Shown here: positions 28,089-37,837 of the stretch, one piece after another
How positions within the stretch are numbered: the first letter of the stretch is position 1
How the letters are laid out: the number at the start of each line of letters is the position of its first letter
Source of the DNA: an uncultured Pelagibacteraceae bacterium
GTDB lineage: Bacteria > Pseudomonadota > Alphaproteobacteria > Pelagibacterales > Pelagibacteraceae
Length of the DNA: 64,000 bases
Assembly (NCBI GenBank): GCA_902522385.1
Contig: CABYVK010000004.1
Span: forward strand, 29,538-93,537
Reading direction: 5' to 3'
Notes under the pieces: model-generated
Databases searched by the model: none
What the model was told of the DNA's origin: nothing
The model's input: the letters and a program-made list of their open reading frames with translations, nothing else
Translations under genes and position numbers: made by a program

Positions 28089-28697
28089 ATGATACTTATA
28101 CTTGATTATAATGTGGGCAATGTAAACTCTATAATTAGAGCAGCAGAACTTTATTCATCTAATGTAAAATATTCTAATAATATTGAAGATATATTAAATG
28201 CAAAAAAAATAATAATGCCAGGACAAGGTAGTTTTGATTATGCGATGGAAAATATTCATAAATTAAATATTTATGAAACAATTCGCTCTGTTGCTTTAGA
28301 AAAAAAAACTCCAATTTTAGGAATTTGTTTGGGCATGCAGCTTTTAGCTACTTCAGGTACAGAAAATAAGTTTTGCAAAGGTTTAAATTTAATAGAAGGT
28401 ACCGTAAAAAAATTAAATTGTCCAAGCAAGTATTTGCCTCATATTGGATGGAATAGTGTAAATTTTGAAAAAGAAAATAGTCTTTTTAATGGTATAGAAA
28501 ATAAGTTAGATTATTATTTCTTACACAGTTTCCACTTCGAATGTGAAGATAAAAAAAATACTTTAGCAACCTGTGAATATCATTTTAAATTTAATGCAAT
28601 TGTTAAAAAAAAAAATATTTTAGGAATACAATTCCATCCTGAAAAAAGTCTAGAGAATGGCCTAAAGTTATTAAAAAATTTTATTTTAAATGATTAG
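28089..28697 (+). CDS. hisH: HisH-like glutamine amidotransferase, copy 1
   Basis: MILILDYNVGNVNSIIRA, PGQGSFDYAM, GICLGMQLLATSGTE, GIQFHPEKS. Confidence 0.9.
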   Translation: MILILDYNVGNVNSIIRAAELYSSNVKYSNNIEDILNAKKIIMPGQGSFDYAMENIHKLNIYETIRSVALEKKTPILGICLGMQLLATSGTENKFCKGLNLIEGTVKKLNCPSKYLPHIGWNSVNFEKENSLFNGIENKLDYYFLHSFHFECEDKKNTLATCEYHFKFNAIVKKKNILGIQFHPEKSLENGLKLLKNFILND

Positions 28698-29451
28698 TGA
28701 CAAAAAAATAAGAATAATTCCATCTATTTTATATAATAAGTTAAACGCTATAAGAGGCAAAAACTTTGAAGGCTGGAGAGTAATAGGGAATGTATTGCAG
28801 ACAACTAGACTTTATAGCAAAAGAAATATAGATGAACTTTTTTTTTTAGATACCGAGGCAACAAGATCACAAAAAATAAATTTAGAAATAATAAAAGAAT
28901 TTACAAAAGATTGCTTTATGCCAATTACTATAGGTGGTGGAATTAAATCTATTGAAGACATTGATAATCTTCTAAAAATGGGTGCTGATAGAGTATGTTT
29001 AAATACATCTGCATTTAATGACAGTGAATTTTTAGCAAATGCTATAAAAAAGTTTGGCAGTCAGTGCATAGTTGTGTCAATTGATTATAAGAATATAGAT
29101 AAAATTCCAATTGTATTTATTGACTCAGGCAGGATACAAACAAAAAAAAATTTATTTGATTACATAAAAAAAATTGATGAATTAGGGCCATCTGAAATTG
29201 TTTTAACTTCAATAGATCATGATGGAATGATGAAGGGATATGATATTAAAAATTTAAAACTTTTAAAAAAAAAAATTCAAACTAGCATAATAGCTTCTGG
29301 AGGAGCTGGATCATATGAAGATGTATATAATTTGATTAAAGAAACTGGGATACAGAATATTTCTGCTTCAAGCATTTTTCATTTTACAGAGATCACTCCA
29401 AATACTTTAAAAAGATATTTAAGCGATAAAGGTCTTAATATTAGAAAATGA
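28690..29451 (+). CDS. hisF: HisF-like protein, copy 1
   Basis: IRIIPSILYNKLNAIRG, MPITIGGGIKSIEDIDNLLKMGADRVCLNTSAF, VVSIDYKN, LTSIDHDGMMKGYD, IIASGGAGS. Confidence 0.88.
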   Translation: MISDKKIRIIPSILYNKLNAIRGKNFEGWRVIGNVLQTTRLYSKRNIDELFFLDTEATRSQKINLEIIKEFTKDCFMPITIGGGIKSIEDIDNLLKMGADRVCLNTSAFNDSEFLANAIKKFGSQCIVVSIDYKNIDKIPIVFIDSGRIQTKKNLFDYIKKIDELGPSEIVLTSIDHDGMMKGYDIKNLKLLKKKIQTSIIASGGAGSYEDVYNLIKETGIQNISASSIFHFTEITPNTLKRYLSDKGLNIRK

Positions 29452-29537
29452 GAGTAACTATATTTTTATAGATTTAATTATGACTAAATTTTTGTAAAAG
29501 TAGAATTTTAAAAATATATAATATAAACATAAAAAAA

Positions 29538-30107
29538 ATGAAAAATAACTATTTTAAATTTATAGATAATTATAAAAACGATCTTTTAAAATTAATTAAA
29601 GAAACAAACATTAAAAAGACTAATGAATTGAAGAGAAAACTTGTTACCACAAATAAAAGAAATGGAAAAGTTTATATATTCGGAAATGGAGGTAGCGCCT
29701 CAACAGCAAACCATATTTCTACTGATTTAACAAAGAATGCAAAAATAAAATCAATATCAGTGTCTAATGACAATTTAATCTCATGTTTTTCAAATGATTA
29801 TTCTTTTGAAACCTGGATGCAAAAATATGCAGAAAATTTTGTAGAAAAAAAAGATACAGTTATACTTATTAGTACTAGTGGTAATTCAAAAAATATACTG
29901 AATCTCGCTAAATATTGTAAAAAAAAAAATATAAACTTTTATTCTCTCACAGGATTTAAAAAAAATAATAAATTAAACTTAATTTCAAAAAATAAAATTT
30001 GGGTTAATTCAAAATCATATAACCAAATTGAAATAATGCATTTTGTGATTTTAGCCATGGTTGTTGATTTGATAATTGGTAGAAAGTCATATGGCCCCAA
30101 TCTGTAA
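29538..30107 (+). CDS. SIS-domain phosphosugar isomerase (GmhA-like)
   Basis: KVYIFGNGGSASTANHISTDLTKN..DTVILISTSGNSKNILNLAKYCKKKNI. Confidence 0.8.
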   Translation: MKNNYFKFIDNYKNDLLKLIKETNIKKTNELKRKLVTTNKRNGKVYIFGNGGSASTANHISTDLTKNAKIKSISVSNDNLISCFSNDYSFETWMQKYAENFVEKKDTVILISTSGNSKNILNLAKYCKKKNINFYSLTGFKKNNKLNLISKNKIWVNSKSYNQIEIMHFVILAMVVDLIIGRKSYGPNL

Positions 30108-30118
30108 AAAAAAAAATA

Positions 30119-30472
30119 ATGTCAAAAAAAATCAAAAAATTTTGTTTTGATATTGACGGTGTAATCTGCTCAACAAGAAAGAGTGATTACTTTAAGTCTA
30201 AACCAAAAAGAAAAGTTATAAATATGATAAATACACTTTATGAAAAAAATTATATTATCATATTTACAGCAAGGTATATGGGAAGAAACAATCAAAATTC
30301 TCAAAAAGCCAAAAAACAAGGATATAAAAAAACATTTAATCAACTTAGTAAATGGGGTTTAAAATTTCATAAATTAAAATTTGGAAAACCATCTTACGAT
30401 GTGTTTGTGGATGATAAAAATTTTTCATACAAAAAAGATTGGGTCAAAGATTTTAAGAAAAAATTTTTATAA
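30119..30472 (+). CDS. HAD-family capsule biosynthesis phosphatase-like protein
   Basis: KKFCFDIDGVICSTRKSDYFKSKP, IIFTARYMGRNNQN, YDVFVDDKNF. Confidence 0.7.
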   Translation: MSKKIKKFCFDIDGVICSTRKSDYFKSKPKRKVINMINTLYEKNYIIIFTARYMGRNNQNSQKAKKQGYKKTFNQLSKWGLKFHKLKFGKPSYDVFVDDKNFSYKKDWVKDFKKKFL

Positions 30473-30478
30473 TTAAAA

Positions 30479-31057
30479 ATGAAAAAAAAAATAATTATTA
30501 TAGGTGCGGGAGGGCATGCTAAGTCTTGTATAGATGTAATTGAAAATCAAGGAAAATATAAAATTTATGGAATAATTGATAAGAGCAATAAAAATAAATT
30601 ACTAAATTATAAAATTTTAGGTAATGAAAAGGAGTTGCCACTTATTAGAAAAAGAATTGACAATGCCTTTATTGCAATCGGGCATTTAAAAGATAATTCA
30701 GTAAGGTTAAAAATTCAAAAATTATTAAAAAAATATTCATTTAAATTACCAATAATTATTTCGAAAAAAGCCCATGTTTCAAAAAATTCAAAAATTGGGG
30801 AGGGAACTATTATTATGCATAATTGTGTAGTAAATTCATGCGCTACTATTGGTAAAAATTGTATAATAAATTCAGGCGCTATAATTGAACATGATACTAA
30901 TATCGAGGATAATGTTCACGTATCAACAAATGCTACAGTTAATGGTTCAGTATTTATAGGCCAAAATTCCTTTATTGGAAGTGGATCAGTTGTAAAGCAA
31001 AATATCAAAATCAAAAAAAATTCATTTGTTAAAGCAAATACATTTGTAAAAAAATAA
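30479..31057 (+). CDS. NeuD/PglD/LegH-like sugar O/N-acyltransferase
   Basis: KIIIIGAGGHAKSCIDVIENQGKYKIYGIIDK plus hexapeptide repeats. Confidence 0.85.
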   Translation: MKKKIIIIGAGGHAKSCIDVIENQGKYKIYGIIDKSNKNKLLNYKILGNEKELPLIRKRIDNAFIAIGHLKDNSVRLKIQKLLKKYSFKLPIIISKKAHVSKNSKIGEGTIIMHNCVVNSCATIGKNCIINSGAIIEHDTNIEDNVHVSTNATVNGSVFIGQNSFIGSGSVVKQNIKIKKNSFVKANTFVKK

Positions 31058-31060
31058 AAT

Positions 31061-32080
31061 ATGTTAAATAAAAGTAAAACTCCTTTAATTATTGCTGAAG
31101 CAGGCATAAATCATAATGGAAAGTTAATTAATGCTCTTAAACTAATTGATGCAGCAAAAAAAGCTGGAGCTGATTACGTAAAATTTCAAATTTATAAAAC
31201 CGAAAACCTGGTTGATAAAAAAATTGGTTTGGCAAATTACCAAAAAAAAAATCTAAAAAAAAAAATTAGTCAATATAGTATGTTAGAGAAATACAGTTTA
31301 GAATTTGATAAATTTTTAAAAATTATTAAATATTGCAACAAAAAAAAGATTAAATTTATTGCAACTCCTTTTGACTTAGATAGTTTAAAATTTTTAAAAC
31401 AAAACAAAGTTAACATTATTAAGATATCGTCATCAGATATTAATAATTTTGAAATTTTAAGTGAAGTTATAAAATTTAACACAGATCTTATTTTATCTTC
31501 AGGTTTATCTGATATTAAAGAGATTGAAGAAACATTAAACTTTCTTTATAAAAAAAAATTTAAAAAAAATAAATTGACATTGCTTCACTGCACATCAAAT
31601 TATCCAACTCCTATAATTGATGCAAATTTAAATGTAATTAAAAGTTTAAAAAAAAAACTTAAAATAAATATAGGATATTCTGACCATACAAGAAGTCTAT
31701 TATCGGGAGCTATAGCAGTTTCATTAGGAGCAAATATTATTGAAAAACATATTACACTTGGAAATACACTGCCCGGTCCAGATCATAAAGCCAGTCTAAA
31801 TCCAAAAGACTTTAAAATATACGTTGATAATATTAATGAGGTTAAAAATTTATTAGGATCATATAAAAAAAAATTAAATAAATCTGAAATATTAACTAAA
31901 AAAATTGTTAGCAGATTTATTGTTGCAAAAAAATCTATAAAAAAGGGAGAAATTTTCACAAAAGATAATATTACCTGTAAAAGAACATTTTATGGAATTA
32001 GCCCAAATAAGTGGCTGAAAATTCTAGGAAAAAAATCAAACAAAAACTTTAAAATTGATGAAAGAATTTCATTAAAATAG
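31061..32080 (+). CDS. NeuB/LegI-like nonulosonate synthase
   Basis: PLIIAEAGINHNGKLINALKLIDAAKKAGADYVKFQIYKTENLV, LLHCTSNYPTP, NIGYSDHTRSLLSGAIAVSLGANIIEKHITL, C-terminal SAF-like domain. Confidence 0.92.
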   Translation: MLNKSKTPLIIAEAGINHNGKLINALKLIDAAKKAGADYVKFQIYKTENLVDKKIGLANYQKKNLKKKISQYSMLEKYSLEFDKFLKIIKYCNKKKIKFIATPFDLDSLKFLKQNKVNIIKISSSDINNFEILSEVIKFNTDLILSSGLSDIKEIEETLNFLYKKKFKKNKLTLLHCTSNYPTPIIDANLNVIKSLKKKLKINIGYSDHTRSLLSGAIAVSLGANIIEKHITLGNTLPGPDHKASLNPKDFKIYVDNINEVKNLLGSYKKKLNKSEILTKKIVSRFIVAKKSIKKGEIFTKDNITCKRTFYGISPNKWLKILGKKSNKNFKIDERISLK

Positions 32081-32083
32081 AAA

Positions 32084-33238
32084 ATGAAAAATAAAATTTG
32101 TTATATATCAGGAGCGAGGTCTGAGTTTGGAATAATTTCAGGTCTATTAGAAAATTTAAAAAAAAACAAAAGTTTTAAATTAGATGTAATATTTACTGGA
32201 TCGCATTTATCTAATTTTTATGGCAACACAATTAATGAAGCTAAAAATATTGGATTAAACAATTATTATAAAGCAAAAATTCTGACAGTTAAAAATAATA
32301 AAATTGATACTGCGAATTTAATTTCCTCCTCTATATCTAAAATTAATAGATTGCTAAAAAAAATTAATCCAAAATTGGTAATTTTAGTAGGTGATAGATA
32401 TGAAACTTTTTCAGCAGCCATAGTGGCTTATAGTAAAGGAATTCCAATTCTTCACTTTCACGGTGGAGAAAAAACTTTAAATTCTTTAGATGATAATTAC
32501 AGACACTCCATAAGCAAGTTATCTCATTATCACTTTGTCTCTAATAAAATTTATAAAAAAAGACTTATTCAACTTGGTGAAGTTCCAAAAAGTATATTTA
32601 TTTGTGGATCGCTATCATTAAAAAATATAGACAAAAATAATCTCTTTTCAAAAAAAATTATAGAAAAAAAATTTAAAATTTCTTTCAAAGAACATAATAT
32701 TATTGTTAACTTTAATAGTGAAACTTTAAGCAAGAAAAAAACTGAAAATGACATAAATATAGTCTTAAGCTCCTTAGAAAATTTAAAAAATACTTGCATA
32801 ATTTTTACTATGCCTGGAGCAGATGTTAATAATGATATTATTTTTAAAGAGATAAATAAATTCGTAAAGGATCACAAAAACTCTTACTTTGTTAAATCTT
32901 TTGGATTTAAATATTATTATTCTATTCTTAATATTGTGGATTTAATGATTGGAAATTCATCAAGTGGAATTATTGAAATGCCTTTCTTTAATAAGCCGAC
33001 AATAAATCTTGGGAAAAGACAACATGGAAGAGTAATGCCAAAATCAGTTATAAATTTTAAAATCTCAAAAAAATTAATAGAACAAAAAATTTCTAATATT
33101 TTAAAAAATAAGAAAAGTATTAGTGGTAATAAAAATCCTTACTATAACAAAATGACTTTTAAACAAATTGAAAATATAATAGAAAATATTTTAAAAAAAA
33201 AAGTATCATTTAAAGTATTTAAAGATTTAAGTTTTTAA
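32084..33238 (+). CDS. NeuC/LegG-like hydrolysing UDP-sugar 2-epimerase
   Basis: KICYISGARSEFGIISGLLENL, LVILVGDRYETFSAAIVAYSKGIPILHFHGGEKTLNSLDDNYRHSISKLSHYHFVS. Confidence 0.9.
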   Translation: MKNKICYISGARSEFGIISGLLENLKKNKSFKLDVIFTGSHLSNFYGNTINEAKNIGLNNYYKAKILTVKNNKIDTANLISSSISKINRLLKKINPKLVILVGDRYETFSAAIVAYSKGIPILHFHGGEKTLNSLDDNYRHSISKLSHYHFVSNKIYKKRLIQLGEVPKSIFICGSLSLKNIDKNNLFSKKIIEKKFKISFKEHNIIVNFNSETLSKKKTENDINIVLSSLENLKNTCIIFTMPGADVNNDIIFKEINKFVKDHKNSYFVKSFGFKYYYSILNIVDLMIGNSSSGIIEMPFFNKPTINLGKRQHGRVMPKSVINFKISKKLIEQKISNILKNKKSISGNKNPYYNKMTFKQIENIIENILKKKVSFKVFKDLSF

Positions 33239-33239
33239 A

Positions 33240-34274
33240 ATGTTTTTATCAAATAAGTTTTTAAAATCGGCTACTATATCTAAAGAATCAAGAATAATTG
33301 ATGCAATAAAATCATTAAATAAGTCAACTATCCAGATAGTATTAGTTGAAGATAGAAAAAAGAATTTTTTTGGCACCATAACTGACGGTGACATAAGAAG
33401 AGCCTTAGTAAAAGGTAAAAATTTAAATTCAAAAATAGATACAATAATAAAAAAAAAACCCTACATTTTAGAAAAAAAAGAAGACATAAAATATGTTCAG
33501 AACATTTTACATAAAAAAAATATCAAACATTTACCTATAATTAAAAAAAGAAAAGTTATCGGTATCTATTCAAGCATTTTACCAGTTGGAAAAAGTAAAA
33601 TACTTAAAAATAGGCTTGTAATAATGTCTGGTGGTTTTGGAAAAAGATTAGGAAGTTTAACTAAAAAAACACCAAAAGGAATGTTAATATATAAAAATAA
33701 ACCATTACTAGAACATATAATTTTACTTGCAAAAGAAAATGGAATTAAAAATATTTATTTATCAGTATATTATTTAAAAAAAAAAATTGTTAATTATTTT
33801 AAAAATGGAAAAAAGTTTAATTTAAATATAAAATATTTAAATGAAAAACATCCACTAGGAACTATAGGATCCATAAGATATCTTAAAAAAGAAAAAAAGC
33901 CATTCGCAGTTATTAATTGCGATGTAATATCAAATATAAATTTTGATGAAATGTTTAAGTTTCACAAAAAATCTAGATCAGTTATTACAGTCGGGCTAAA
34001 AGAATTTTCTTATGAAAATCCTTATGGAGTTATTAAAAATTTAAGGAATAAATTTTTAACATTTGAAGAAAAACCAATAATTAATTTTAAAATAAATGCA
34101 GGAGTTTATATTTTTAATAATAAAGTTATTGATATAGTTAAAAAAAATAATATTAGAGATGTCCACAATCTTATTGATTTTTGCCAAAATAAAAAATTTA
34201 AAATATCAGTTTTTCCAATAATTGAAGATTGGACAGATTTTGGTCTTGCAAAAAAAATACTGAGATCAAAGTAA
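33240..34274 (+). CDS. CBS-domain sugar nucleotidyltransferase (PtmE-like)
   Basis: CBS pair (FFGTITDGDIRRALVKG) followed by LVIMSGGFGKRLGSLTKKTPKGMLIYKNKPLLEHII. Confidence 0.85.
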   Translation: MFLSNKFLKSATISKESRIIDAIKSLNKSTIQIVLVEDRKKNFFGTITDGDIRRALVKGKNLNSKIDTIIKKKPYILEKKEDIKYVQNILHKKNIKHLPIIKKRKVIGIYSSILPVGKSKILKNRLVIMSGGFGKRLGSLTKKTPKGMLIYKNKPLLEHIILLAKENGIKNIYLSVYYLKKKIVNYFKNGKKFNLNIKYLNEKHPLGTIGSIRYLKKEKKPFAVINCDVISNINFDEMFKFHKKSRSVITVGLKEFSYENPYGVIKNLRNKFLTFEEKPIINFKINAGVYIFNNKVIDIVKKNNIRDVHNLIDFCQNKKFKISVFPIIEDWTDFGLAKKILRSK

Positions 34275-34315
34275 ATTTTTCTTGAATTAGTTTTTTTTTT
34301 TAATAATAATGATAC

Positions 34316-34483
34316 ATGAATTTTCTTAAAGGAAATTATAAAATTAAAAAAAAGTTTAAAACAAAAAAACTTTCGAAAGAAGAGGAATTAGAAAAAATCT
34401 TTGAAGAAAATGCAAAAAAAAGAATTGGAGGTAGTATGGTTTACGTCTCCAAAAAAAAGGTAAACTGGGATCTTGAAGAGTAG
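34316..34483 (+). CDS. Small 55-aa ORF, unknown function
   Basis: ATG 34316 to TAG 34481-34483: MNFLKGNYKIKKKFKTKKLSKEEELEKIFEENAKKRIGGSMVYVSKKKVNWDLEE. Not in the supplied ORF track. Confidence 0.4.
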   Translation: MNFLKGNYKIKKKFKTKKLSKEEELEKIFEENAKKRIGGSMVYVSKKKVNWDLEE

Positions 34484-34502
34484 AAGAGAGTAGAAGTAAA
34501 AA

Positions 34503-35516
34503 TTGTTTTTCCAAAAATTGCAAAAAAAACTTGGTAGTATAACTAATACATCTTTATCTAAAGAGATATATAAAAATATTTTAAGAAATAGTAAAATTGT
34601 AAAAAAACATTTTTCAATTAAAGAGTTGAAAAATAAAAATTTTAATAACTCTAAAGTGGCGCTTATTGTTGCAGGAGGGCCTAGTTTAAGAAAAAAAGAT
34701 TTTAGAAATTTAATAACTAAAAATAGAAAAAAATTTCATATTATATGTGCAGAAGGAACACTATTTTATTTGTTAGAAAAAAAAATTATTCCAGATTTAG
34801 TAGTTACTTTAGATCCACATAAAAAACGAATTGTTAGATGGTTTGGAGATAAAAATTTAACTAAAAAAGATTTAAAAAAAGATGATTATTATAGAAGACA
34901 AGATCTTGACTTAAAATTTAGAGATGAAGTTTCTACTAATAAAAAAATTTTAAAATATACTAATAAATATGGAAAATTTTTAAATGTTGCTCCCTGTACA
35001 TCTTCAAGTTCATTAGTTGTTAAAAGACTTATAGAAATGAAATCTAAACTATTCTGGTGGAACCCATTTCTGGATGAACCAAAGCAAAAAAATAGCCTTT
35101 CAAAAAAAATATATAAATTGAATAAACTTCCTTTACTAAATAGTATCGGCAATGTTGGATCTGCATGTTGGGTAATTGCTGAAAGTGTATTTGGATTTAA
35201 AAAAATTGTTTTAATAGGGATGGATTGTTCTTATTATATTGATACACCAATTAAAGCCACACAATATTACGATATTTTGATTAGAACTTTTGGAAAAAAA
35301 AATATCAATAAGTTCTACAAAAAAATTTATAATCGAAAATTAAAAAAATATTTTTATACAGATCATGTTTATTATTGGTATAAAAATTTATTTATCGATG
35401 CAGTTAAAAATTCCTACTCAAAAACTTATAATTGCACTGAGGGAGGAATCATTTTTGAAAAGCCGATTATAACAAGAAAATTTAAAGATTTTTGTAGCAT
35501 TGAGTTAATTAAATAG
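34503..35516 (+). CDS. DUF115/Maf (motility accessory factor)-like protein
   Basis: KVALIVAGGPSLRKKDFRNLITKNRKKFHIICAEGTLFYLLEKKIIPDLVVTLDPH; NSIGNVGSACWVIAESVFGFKKIVLIGMDCSY. Confidence 0.75.
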   Translation: MFFQKLQKKLGSITNTSLSKEIYKNILRNSKIVKKHFSIKELKNKNFNNSKVALIVAGGPSLRKKDFRNLITKNRKKFHIICAEGTLFYLLEKKIIPDLVVTLDPHKKRIVRWFGDKNLTKKDLKKDDYYRRQDLDLKFRDEVSTNKKILKYTNKYGKFLNVAPCTSSSSLVVKRLIEMKSKLFWWNPFLDEPKQKNSLSKKIYKLNKLPLLNSIGNVGSACWVIAESVFGFKKIVLIGMDCSYYIDTPIKATQYYDILIRTFGKKNINKFYKKIYNRKLKKYFYTDHVYYWYKNLFIDAVKNSYSKTYNCTEGGIIFEKPIITRKFKDFCSIELIK

Positions 35517-35553
35517 ATTTACATGAAAAAATAATATTATATATACTACATCG

Positions 35554-37143
35554 ATGGCAAAAGTTTTATTTATAAACCCTACTGTAAGAGAAGAAGAAGA
35601 GCCAAAACATATTCCAATGGGAATGGCTCAACTTGCTGCAATTGCAATTAAAGAAGGACACGACGTCCAAATTTTTGATCAAAATGCATGGAGGCAAGAG
35701 GATGATGTTGTGAGAGATGTAATTAGCTCAGATAATTGGGATTTAATTGGAATTGGAGGAATTACAACTGCTTATGCCTCAATTAAAAAATTAGTAAAGA
35801 TTTGTAAAGCTTGCTCACCAAAAAGTCTTATTAGTTTAGGAGGTGGTGTCTTAACGTCAATCCCAAAAGAAGTGATGTCTTGGTTACCTGAAGTGGATTT
35901 TGGTTTTGTAGGAGAATCTTACAAAACGATTGTAGATGTTTTAGATGCTTTGGATACTAAAAATTATGACCTTAAGAATGTTGATGGACTTATTTTGCGA
36001 GGAGACAATAACAAAATTATTTTCACTAAACAAAGAACTCTTTTACATGACTTAGATTTGTTACCTTATCCTGCGTATGAATTATTTCCTGTGAAAGAAG
36101 TATATTTCAAAAATAGTGCAATGATGTATTCAGAGGAAGGAATGTTAGCTACTAGAAGAATGGATATAAATGGAAGTCTTGGATGCTCATTAGTATGTAA
36201 ATTTTGTTATCACCTGGGTATCACTGGCGATATGAAATATGAAAAAAACAAATCTGGAGAAGTAGAGAATGTTTCATTCGATAAAGAGGGAAATTATACT
36301 AGAAATATAAGATTCCACAGCCCAGACTATATAATCAATCAAGCGGTTTATTTAAAAAAAAAATATGATGTGAATTTCATATATTTTTTAGATGAAAATT
36401 TTATGACTATGGATGTTTTCTCAAAAAGAACTTGGTTGCGGGATATATGCAAAGGATGGAAAGAAGCTGGTTTAGTTCCAAAGAAAAAGAAAGATGGAAC
36501 ATGGGACGGTGTTTATTGGTCTGGAACTAGTCATGCAACTCTTTGCAACCCAGAAGTATTAGGAATGATGGCAAAACATGGTTGCTCACATTTAGTTTAT
36601 GGTTACGAACATTTTGATGATAGAATTTTAAAAACTATTGGAAAAGGATCTAATAGAAAAACAAATTTAAGAAGTTTTTTCTGGACATTGAAAGCAGGCA
36701 TAAGGCCAATACCAAACCAAATTATTGGATTTCCAAACGAAGATTTTGACTCACTAAGAATGCAGATGAAAGCATGGGATGATCTTGGTATCGTAACCAA
36801 ACCACATTTTGCAACTGCTTATCCCGGCTCATTATGGTTTACAGAATATAGAGATGAAATATTAAACCAGTATAAAGGACAAGGAAAAAAACTAGGGCTA
36901 CACGATGATTTAGAAGCTTATATATATGATTTAGGGGATGCATCAAGAGTTTCTGGAGTAATTTCTAAAAATTTTAACGCAGTAGAATTGGTAGGTTTAA
37001 GAGAAATGATGCTTCATAGACAATATGATAAAATTGATCAATATGAGAAGGAGTGGAGAAGAAAACACAATATTAAAGATGGAGAACCTTCAACACTGAT
37101 TAGAGAAAAAATAAGTAAATTTAAAAAAATTGAAGTAGCTTAA
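35554..37143 (+). CDS. B12-binding-domain radical SAM protein
   Basis: N-term VLFINPTVREEEEPKHIPMGMAQLAAIAIKEGHDVQIFDQNA..LIGIGGITTAY; radical SAM motif GCSLVCKFCYH (CxxxCxxC). Confidence 0.85.
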   Translation: MAKVLFINPTVREEEEPKHIPMGMAQLAAIAIKEGHDVQIFDQNAWRQEDDVVRDVISSDNWDLIGIGGITTAYASIKKLVKICKACSPKSLISLGGGVLTSIPKEVMSWLPEVDFGFVGESYKTIVDVLDALDTKNYDLKNVDGLILRGDNNKIIFTKQRTLLHDLDLLPYPAYELFPVKEVYFKNSAMMYSEEGMLATRRMDINGSLGCSLVCKFCYHLGITGDMKYEKNKSGEVENVSFDKEGNYTRNIRFHSPDYIINQAVYLKKKYDVNFIYFLDENFMTMDVFSKRTWLRDICKGWKEAGLVPKKKKDGTWDGVYWSGTSHATLCNPEVLGMMAKHGCSHLVYGYEHFDDRILKTIGKGSNRKTNLRSFFWTLKAGIRPIPNQIIGFPNEDFDSLRMQMKAWDDLGIVTKPHFATAYPGSLWFTEYRDEILNQYKGQGKKLGLHDDLEAYIYDLGDASRVSGVISKNFNAVELVGLREMMLHRQYDKIDQYEKEWRRKHNIKDGEPSTLIREKISKFKKIEVA

Positions 37144-37827
37144 TTATTTTTTAATATAATTTTTTGCAACTTTAAAATCTTCCAAAGTATCAATATCTAC
37201 AGATGATTTCTTATCCATTACATAGAAAATTGTTTTATTTGTATAAAAATTTTTAATACTTTTGAATTTAGATATAAATATTCCACCATTTGGTAAATAT
37301 ACTTTACTATTATTTTGTCTTCTGAATGAATTACTTTGATTAAATGCAAATTGAACATATTTATTTTTTTTCTTTAAAATCCAAAAATTTTTTTTATCAG
37401 TCTCAGAAACAGAAATTAGAGTTTTACAACTATTTATATTTTTCTTAAAAAGCTTTATAGAATTATCTATGTGATGAAATTTTCTCAAAGGTGATGAGCC
37501 TTGTAAAAGAACAATTAGGTCAAATTTATACTTTTTATTTCTTAAAAATTTTATAGCGTGTTTTATAACATCATAAACTGAACTAGTATCTTTAGAATAC
37601 TTAGCAGGTCTAATAAATGGTACATCTAATTGATATTTTTTTGAAATCCTTATTATCTCTTTTGAATCTGTACTTAAAACACAGTGGTCTAAGTTTTTAC
37701 ATTTTTTTACTTCATCAAATGTCCATTCTATACATTTTTTGCTTCCCAATTTTAGTAGATGCTTATTTTTTAGTCCTTTAGAATTTTTTCTAGCAACAAT
37801 AAGACCTAGAACTCTTAGTTTTTTCAT
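37144..37827 (-). CDS. Acylneuraminate cytidylyltransferase-family enzyme (NeuA/LegF-like)
   Basis: VLGLIVARKNSKGLKNKHLLKLGSKKCIEWTFDEVKKC..VLSTDSKEI..IVLLQGSSPLR. Confidence 0.82.
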   Translation of the reverse strand: MKKLRVLGLIVARKNSKGLKNKHLLKLGSKKCIEWTFDEVKKCKNLDHCVLSTDSKEIIRISKKYQLDVPFIRPAKYSKDTSSVYDVIKHAIKFLRNKKYKFDLIVLLQGSSPLRKFHHIDNSIKLFKKNINSCKTLISVSETDKKNFWILKKKNKYVQFAFNQSNSFRRQNNSKVYLPNGGIFISKFKSIKNFYTNKTIFYVMDKKSSVDIDTLEDFKVAKNYIKK

Positions 37828-37837
37828 TTATTAAGTT

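Noticed and set aside
28089-29451. HisH/HisF as histidine biosynthesis genes
   Set aside because: Both copies follow a WbpG-type amidotransferase, and no other his genes are adjacent. The glycan amidination role is better supported.
29538-30472. Complete ADP-heptose pathway (GmhA, GmhB, HldE)
   Set aside because: A SIS isomerase and HldE-like fusion exist, but the HAD protein looks like a capsule phosphatase and the HldE-like fusion is reversed and distant. Insufficient to claim the pathway.
34291-34301. T11 run after the PtmE-like gene as an intrinsic terminator
   Set aside because: No convincing GC-containing hairpin immediately upstream. T runs are common in this composition.
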